The translations under genes and the position numbers were made by a program. The notes under the pieces are model-generated. The model saw only the letters and a list, made by a program, of their open reading frames with translations, was not told the DNA's origin and made no database searches. Of a DNA stretch of 64,000 nt, positions 62,701 through 64,000 are shown in pieces. Source of the stretch: Paenibacillus ferrarius (GTDB lineage: Bacteria; Bacillota; Bacilli; Paenibacillales; NBRC-103111); the NCBI RefSeq assembly GCF_002027705.1, contig NZ_MBTG01000017.1, positions 1 through 64,000 of the forward strand. Direction: 5' to 3'. Numbering within the stretch: position 1 is the stretch's first letter; each line of letters opens with the position of its first letter.

Positions 62701-62888
62701 ATATTCCAGTTGTTAAGATGTTCCAATATCCGACGATCCAAGCCTTGGCAGCATTCTTGGCCCAGCAGATGGACGGAAGCGCTCAAGCCGCTGCCGCACA
62801 AGTAGAGACAGAGCGCACGGAGACGATGGATAAAGGCAAAAAGACCATGAAACAAACCCTGCAAAAGCTCAACAGGAGGCCAAATTGA
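50727..62888 (+). CDS. Giant NRPS: C-A-T-C-A-T-C-MaoC-KR-FkbH-VOC-T
   Basis: 4,053 aa. Approximate domains by residue: C1 10-430 (HHILFDG at 139); A1 455-960 (YTSGSTGLPKG near 605; pocket residues D,V,W,H,Y,S,L,I,D read by eye, close to serine codes); T1 975-1045 (GGDSLRA near 1002); C2 1078-1520 (HHALLDG near 1216); A2 1530-2030 (pocket D,L,Y,D,F,S,L,V,W; not a standard code, nearest the cysteine type); T2 2040-2115 (GGNSLNA); C3 2130-2560 (NHIISDG, first His replaced by Asn); MaoC-type hotdog pair 2575-2840 (HDINPLHVDAEYA); SDR ketoreductase 2845-3070 (TGASRGLG, YATAK); FkbH 3085-3620 (ALDCDNTLWRG, GNAT-like end); VOC/glyoxalase-like 3650-3910; T3 3935-4015 (GGSSLAL). No thioesterase. ATG 50727 is preferred over GTG 50721, with AAGGAG 10 nt upstream. 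Assignments are by motif, not search. Confidence 0.92.
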   Translation: MSTSQKLDSKNVQDIIALSPLQEGMLFHHLEDPQSDRYFEQLCLHLAGGVKEEWVNAAWNEVVRANEMLRTTFRWDKVEQPIQIILKDRKFEVAIVETDDLEAVKRLDRERKFDLNEIPFRVTLVRLPDEKYALLISNHHILFDGWSTGILLREFLDAYHRLSNGLTLQLPEKTSYKSFIQYLQRQSKERQKAFWLRYFEEFHAPSIIKVTNGMTTDAGIKTVELTVLAEQFAQMEAFCFAQNITLASLLYTAWGLLLQRYTNSHDVVFGTIVSGREARVDGIEEMVGLFINTLPLRLKSTGATSVRTALGQVAQDLQERGEFMSSSLTEIKSYSGAKHHESLFNSIVILENYPLDKLLTEGQEGLNIESYSMFEQTNFDLTLNLVADERLHAVLSFSSELYTEGFAGTMLQHLAGLLTQIVDSAGQVNIKELVLVGEEELQRLASFNDTKAPYYVQKTLPQVFEETVARYGDLEAVVSESGHLTFAQLNAKANQVARVLRAKGVTRDSNVGLMAERSLEMIVGIWAIVKAGGAYLPLDHKFPDDRLSYMLKDSQCSLLLTQAHLLERLAFDGEILNLDEDGLCTGDDSNLEVISQPNDLAYVIYTSGSTGLPKGTLIEQHSLINRLEWMQSHAAIGPGDTILQKTAYTFDVSVWELFWWAFQGARVAMLAPGAEKDPAALLQAIEIYGVTTMHFVPSMLQGFLDYISSTQQGSKLSQLRQVYASGEALGVHQVKRWYEMVPKHAQGTATRLINLYGPTEATIDVSYFDCTPDLHADRTPIGKPVHNTQLMVLSDDGQVQPIGVPGELYIAGVQLARGYLNRPELTADRYVAHPFVEGERVFRTGDLARWLPDGNLDFLGRIDHQVKVRGYRIELGEIEAALSAHGEIREAVALTTQEEDGAHRIYAYYVADRDLTTTELRAYLSLRLPDYMLPSAFTRVDSIPLTASGKTDRKALLMLETFVEDEFYIAPRTELETNVATQFARILGVAQIGIHANFFNSGGDSLRAIRLVSALNGKLGANVSLADLYEHDTVEKMAAKLMAPEAGEGQVLRAQVAEELDDLKGRLLPDFRPQSEVEDIYPLSAIENGMAFYYLKDTEKSVYYEQFVFRIRYQSFDLDRLNRAWTLLVDKHDILRTVFHMEDFERPMAVVYRELENDLEHFDLSDLNFEQQSAHVREYIAEDRRHLFDLSEHCPLWKLRTFQLDEGNVTFLFICHHALLDGWSINQLVIELHEIYKALENNETFVPKKLGITYKDSVIDELVETRNKENIRYWQQELAGYQRLDFSVKTGPDKPDQVERVTKVYHLERDLLVQLKKVAKTYNTSVKNVCFAGYLYLLNLISYENELVVGYLTNNRPVHEEGDRLLGCFLNTVPVRMEVPRGKSWREFVKQVDATLLQVKRHERMPLFEIANVIGEKSGDKNPIFDTLFNFMDFHILNDFSEEIVNESLEVDGHQDTNTLFDFMVDTTMGLMKLTLRYTSTVFGEGVDDKLCAYFVRFLGCVIENPESKMDRDSILLPDEREQVLFRFNDTQTPYASETLIHQLFEQHAIETPDALAVDDGRINLTYGELNARANQMAYVLREQGIEPNQFVGIYLTRSVEMIVSVLAVLKAGGAYVPLQTTLPQERLLHILRVLQVKSLITDLSVEGLQAQLPDLNHVLVPQEMDRTIPSDNLTLVNNSDDIAYTIFTSGSTGLPKGVVVKHQPVINLIEWVNGKFQVGQGDKLLFVTSLSFDLSVYDIFGILAAGATVRLSTEEEIGEPERLLDIIRTEGITFWDSAPQALMQLVPFFDGVDASKLRLVFLSGDWIPLKLPSQLQSHFPDVQVVGLGGATEATVWSNYFPVEQVGPRWNSIPYGKPIQNAMYYVLDADLKPCPVGVPGDLYIGGDVLAARYTDPELTVQKFLPSPFTAGEFIYKTGDSARWFADGNLEFLGRHDDQVKIRGFRIEIGEIESRLVKHDLITEAVVIARGERGDKYLVGYLVAAEQLDMQEVRAFLALALPSYMIPASLVQLERIPVSANGKVDKKALPEVDDFLLSAQEVVAPRNEMEEKLAAIWQGVLATHELFGVQTNYFEVGGNSLNAATLVSKIRKAFQTELSLQEFFRSPTIADLAQLLEEKVPGTTADDVSVLLPLVPVTESSYYPLSSAQTRVYILNQFDSVSTYYNANIVMQMDGGPVDPLRCESVFRQLVERHESLRTRFLFVNGQPVQQVIHASEVPVQVEVIEALGEDDVRLNAEIERFVRPFDLTRAPLFRVGLIRRATDSYLFVIDMNHIISDGASMAVLVREFLALYEGQALSDLRVQYKDYADWQNRLLETDELKRQEQYWLQKFKAGVPVLNLPTDEPRPELKTVEGRRLAFKADEELTSKLQGLAKQTNASLFMVLLAAYNVFLHKLTGQEEIVVGTAVANRNHEDLQDQIGVFVNTLALFNRPRREMSFLNFLAETSKHAFEAFENQDYPFDLLVERLELERDPSRSPLFDTLFILQNAYSTDVQTGSFTFTPYEYQTKTAKFDLFLEAWERQGDIEFNLEHATRLFKPETVEKMTQQFLYLLEEISRAPEQKLVELSLEAKQQRQMVSFTEQDILAFAKLSHDINPLHVDAEYARKTPYGGCLVHGVLGTLTVLQQHLNPGMQESLYLHSLKVRFNGPLKVGNVYESELCSTDGSQAKLAIFEHGETLFEIEVRYERVSRQRYSLNYASASLSSDVSDLEKDELATLSIAGQYSLNVSALVETFLLQSQLTSIIWTSYCIGMLAPGRQALFTGFEIDFLPHVPEKAQQAAAISYMVNTDQFDVQLGSLSVTGSIFASGTMLGNVRLESFVRPRPLQYGLEEFAAHGRIPSGRAFDGQVVVVTGASRGLGANLAKLFATQGAKVVLNYRSSVSEAQTIQDELVAADAEVMIVQGDITRHEDCRYLLTETLQRFGRVNLVVNNAFDFIVKRGWDTISFDEFQVSVSNALRMVFQMAKAFLPELERTAGTMLTISSEYVDMPEEGFVEYATAKSAIEGLIKSLSREFRHVKQAVIRPQKFLSDQTITNVSAQYLPSPLDVVADVYDFVTAIREAQGSYFLYERGQQSNTQVETTEGSSTNCSASTILAVAATFTADMIRPHVAWWGTQFGLELDVQFAPYNQIFQELLNDQSLLSTNKDVNALLVRFEDWIRDDVTSDDARCHNLEANYEQLTGILKQKTFQAPFLVALFPVSTHLGFSTEVLAKINQLNERWKAFIQELEYATLIDCTTLADEYQIQEVFDAKTDRDGHVPFTNDFSATVATAIVRKVIALKQPIFKVIALDCDNTLWRGVCGEEGALGVQVEAPYQYLQRFLLEKYNEGMILTLVSKNNEADVMEVFEKNPQMILKKEHIAAWRINWQAKSENVRELARELNVGVDSFGFLDDSAVETHEMMQNLPVVLALQLPEDADNIPAFLRQLWAFDRAKVTEEDRKRSAMYVTEHKRKELQANVLSLDHYLESLQLKVSFQPIEVNHIPRASQLTFRTNQFNLSTIRRTEEELTEWLQASDANGWIVEVADRFGDYGLVGVILAKEANESLEIDSFLLSCRVLGRKVEQAILVALRKFCLEKGLLSLKADFYPTAKNQPFLEFLKKAPWKETHRSKACTTYLTLVSDVSETLPAIEIYDGKLLLAEEKQEEKHQMFLAFDHIGVAVSDMDEAITKYQALGYQCGPVFEEETQSSKLVMCTKADSDNIELVAPIDESSPTLGILAKNGDNSPYHLCCRVQDAEAFLSSWQLEYQVVSDLLPVKIFGGKSVMFVYVKDVGLIELLEDAEFTKAPVVSEVAAIKTVTRMAVANLHAPQVFFQALGYSQVNDLQTADQRVRLSRPGSGVLELFVPTTVPAEREHFEVNGPHLYEVLQGEQESVREPVTQGNHEWRVTLLNEDRLLHRPYWLPLQHATGQKLASLPVYVGVATPENVEKPALVAYESPKNEMEKRLLELWENILHLSQKGITVGTKDNFFKVGGSSLALIQVSGKLQEEFGLDIPVVKMFQYPTIQALAAFLAQQMDGSAQAAAAQVETERTETMDKGKKTMKQTLQKLNRRPN

Positions 62889-64000
62889 CGGATACCTTAC
62901 ACCACGCTGACAATGAAACGGAACGCACCGGATTTGAGATCGCCGTCATTGGGATGGCAGCGCGCTTCCCTGGAGCAGACAACGTAACGACTTACTGGGA
63001 GAATCTGAAAAACGGTGTGGAGAGCATTACGCACTTTACCGACGAGGAACTGGAACAGGCCGGGGTAGACCCCGACCTGATCCGCTCCCCGTGGTATGTC
63101 AAAGCCAAAGGGTTCTTGGAAAAAACCGAATGGTTTGACGCTTCGTTTTTCGGTTACACGCCACGGGAGGCTGAATTGATGGAGCCGCAGATTCGCCTCT
63201 ATCATGAGGTCGCATATGAGGCTTTGGAAAACGCAGGCTATGCGAGTGAATCGTACAACGGTTTGATCGGGAACTACGCAGGTGCTGCTGTGAACCATTT
63301 TTGGCACCGCTTGCCTGTACTCTCCGATGACGCGCAAGCCAACCACACGGCTTGGCTCTTGAATGACAAGGACTTTCTGGCCACACGGGTCTCGTACAAT
63401 CTGAATTTGACTGGACCGAGTTATACCGTAGACACGGCTTGCTCCACATCGCTCGTGTTGATCGATCTCGCCTGCAAAGGCTTGCTGACAGGCGGCTGTG
63501 ATATCGCGCTCACTGGCGGTATCTCGCTTTCCCTGCCACATAAAAAAGGGTATCTCTACACAGAAGGCATGATCAACTCTCCAGATGGTCACTGCCGACC
63601 GTTTGATGCCGATGCCCAAGGGACGTTGGAGGGGGATGGCGTTGGGATCGTCGTGTTAAAGCGGCTCGAAGACGCTATTGCCGATGGTGACACGATTCAT
63701 GCTGTGATCAAGGGATCCGCTACCAACAACGACGGTGCACGCAAAGTGGATTACACGGCTCCGTCCGTGGAAGGGCAAGCCGAAGTGATCAAAGCCGCCC
63801 ATTATATGGCGGAAGTGGAACCAGAAAGCATTGGCTACATCGAAGCGCATGGCACAGGAACAGCGCTTGGTGACCCGATTGAAATTGAAGGATTGAAAGT
63901 TGCGTTCGACACGAAGCAGACAGGATTTTGCCGCATCGGTTCTGCCAAATCGAACCTGGGGCATTTGAACACCGCGGCTGGTGTTGCTGGCTTCATCAAG
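62885..64000 (+). CDS. Type I PKS, ketosynthase domain (3' truncated by window)
   Basis: The first 372 residues are visible. TTG 62885 overlaps the NRPS stop (TTGA) and lies 5 nt after AGGAGG. A beta-ketoacyl synthase fills the visible part: IAVIGMAARFPGADNV at the start, active-site Cys in DTACSTSLVLIDLA, first catalytic His in EAHGTGTALGDPIEIEG and second in KSNLGHLNTAAGVAGF. All three catalytic residues are present, so the domain should be active. It would accept the chain from T3 of the preceding NRPS and extend it, plausibly with the hydroxymalonyl-type unit made by the upstream genes. Whether it has its own AT cannot be seen. Confidence 0.93.
   Translation, partial: MTDTLHHADNETERTGFEIAVIGMAARFPGADNVTTYWENLKNGVESITHFTDEELEQAGVDPDLIRSPWYVKAKGFLEKTEWFDASFFGYTPREAELMEPQIRLYHEVAYEALENAGYASESYNGLIGNYAGAAVNHFWHRLPVLSDDAQANHTAWLLNDKDFLATRVSYNLNLTGPSYTVDTACSTSLVLIDLACKGLLTGGCDIALTGGISLSLPHKKGYLYTEGMINSPDGHCRPFDADAQGTLEGDGVGIVVLKRLEDAIADGDTIHAVIKGSATNNDGARKVDYTAPSVEGQAEVIKAAHYMAEVEPESIGYIEAHGTGTALGDPIEIEGLKVAFDTKQTGFCRIGSAKSNLGHLNTAAGVAGFIK

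Noticed and set aside
1..64000. CRISPR arrays, prophage genes or insertion sequences
   Set aside because: No spacer-interrupted palindromic repeats, transposase, integrase or phage structural motifs were seen; the only tandem array has no unique spacers.

Overview
The window looks like a chromosomal segment of an endospore-forming Bacillota, most likely Paenibacillus or a close relative. The clues are an sspI spore-protein gene, a YheC/YheD-type spore-coat protein, a YesMN/Lpl-type sugar transport locus, a Lia-type envelope-stress operon, a ydaO-type c-di-AMP riboswitch, strong AGGAGG ribosome binding sites and frequent TTG/GTG starts. The genus is inferred from gene content and style; no search was run.

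Layout. 1-755: end of a tRNA array (Tyr partial, Trp, His, Gln, Gly, Cys, Leu-UAA, Leu-CAA) closed by a strong terminator. 0.8-8 kb: YesM/YesN two-component pair, two ABC permeases and a solute-binding lipoprotein. 8-13 kb: methyltransferase, ROK regulator, alpha/beta hydrolase, a small putative DNA-binding protein and an MFS exporter. 13-16 kb: OmpR-type two-component system, a secreted copper-amine-oxidase-N-like protein and a 45-bp minisatellite. 16.4-21.6 kb: molybdenum-cofactor block (membrane-anchored YedY-like oxidoreductase, MOSC protein, MobA, MoaA, MoeA). 21.6-23.8 kb: an extraordinary methionine-rich 71-aa protein, a small conserved-looking gene under an operator-like promoter, and a 3D-domain cell-wall protein behind a c-di-AMP riboswitch. 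23.9-28.1 kb: Lia-like operon followed by signal peptidase I. 28-37.9 kb: FliD-like and Sm-like small genes, GNAT, zwf, metallophosphoesterase, prfC, a glycosyltransferase overlapping a spore-coat ATP-grasp gene, and a GGDEF/EAL protein. 38.1-43 kb: LacI-controlled catabolic operon (two Gfo/Idh/MocA oxidoreductases, ThuA-like protein, HAD phosphatase). 43.1-45 kb: sspI, a TrkA/Ktr regulator and a SpoU RNA methyltransferase.

45-47.3 kb is an AT-rich, nearly gene-free stretch holding an XRE regulator, a lipoprotein gene with an in-frame TGA, and an imperfect 80-bp direct repeat. It separates the housekeeping block from a hybrid NRPS/PKS gene cluster that runs from 47,367 to the window edge. The first four genes (3-hydroxyacyl-CoA dehydrogenase, FkbH-like protein, stand-alone ACP, acyl-CoA dehydrogenase) match the known set that turns 1,3-bisphosphoglycerate into hydroxymalonyl-ACP. 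They are coupled to a 4,053-residue synthetase with the domain order C-A-T-C-A-T-C-MaoC hotdog-SDR/KR-FkbH-VOC-T. A PKS whose ketosynthase is cut by the window end follows by TTGA overlap.

The most interesting element is the last module of that synthetase. It appears able to load glycerate from glycolysis in cis and process it (dehydration, ketoreduction, perhaps epimerisation) on its own carrier domain, downstream of a condensation domain. That would insert a lactate- or glycerate-like hydroxy acid inside the chain. This is inferred from domain order and motifs and has not been tested.
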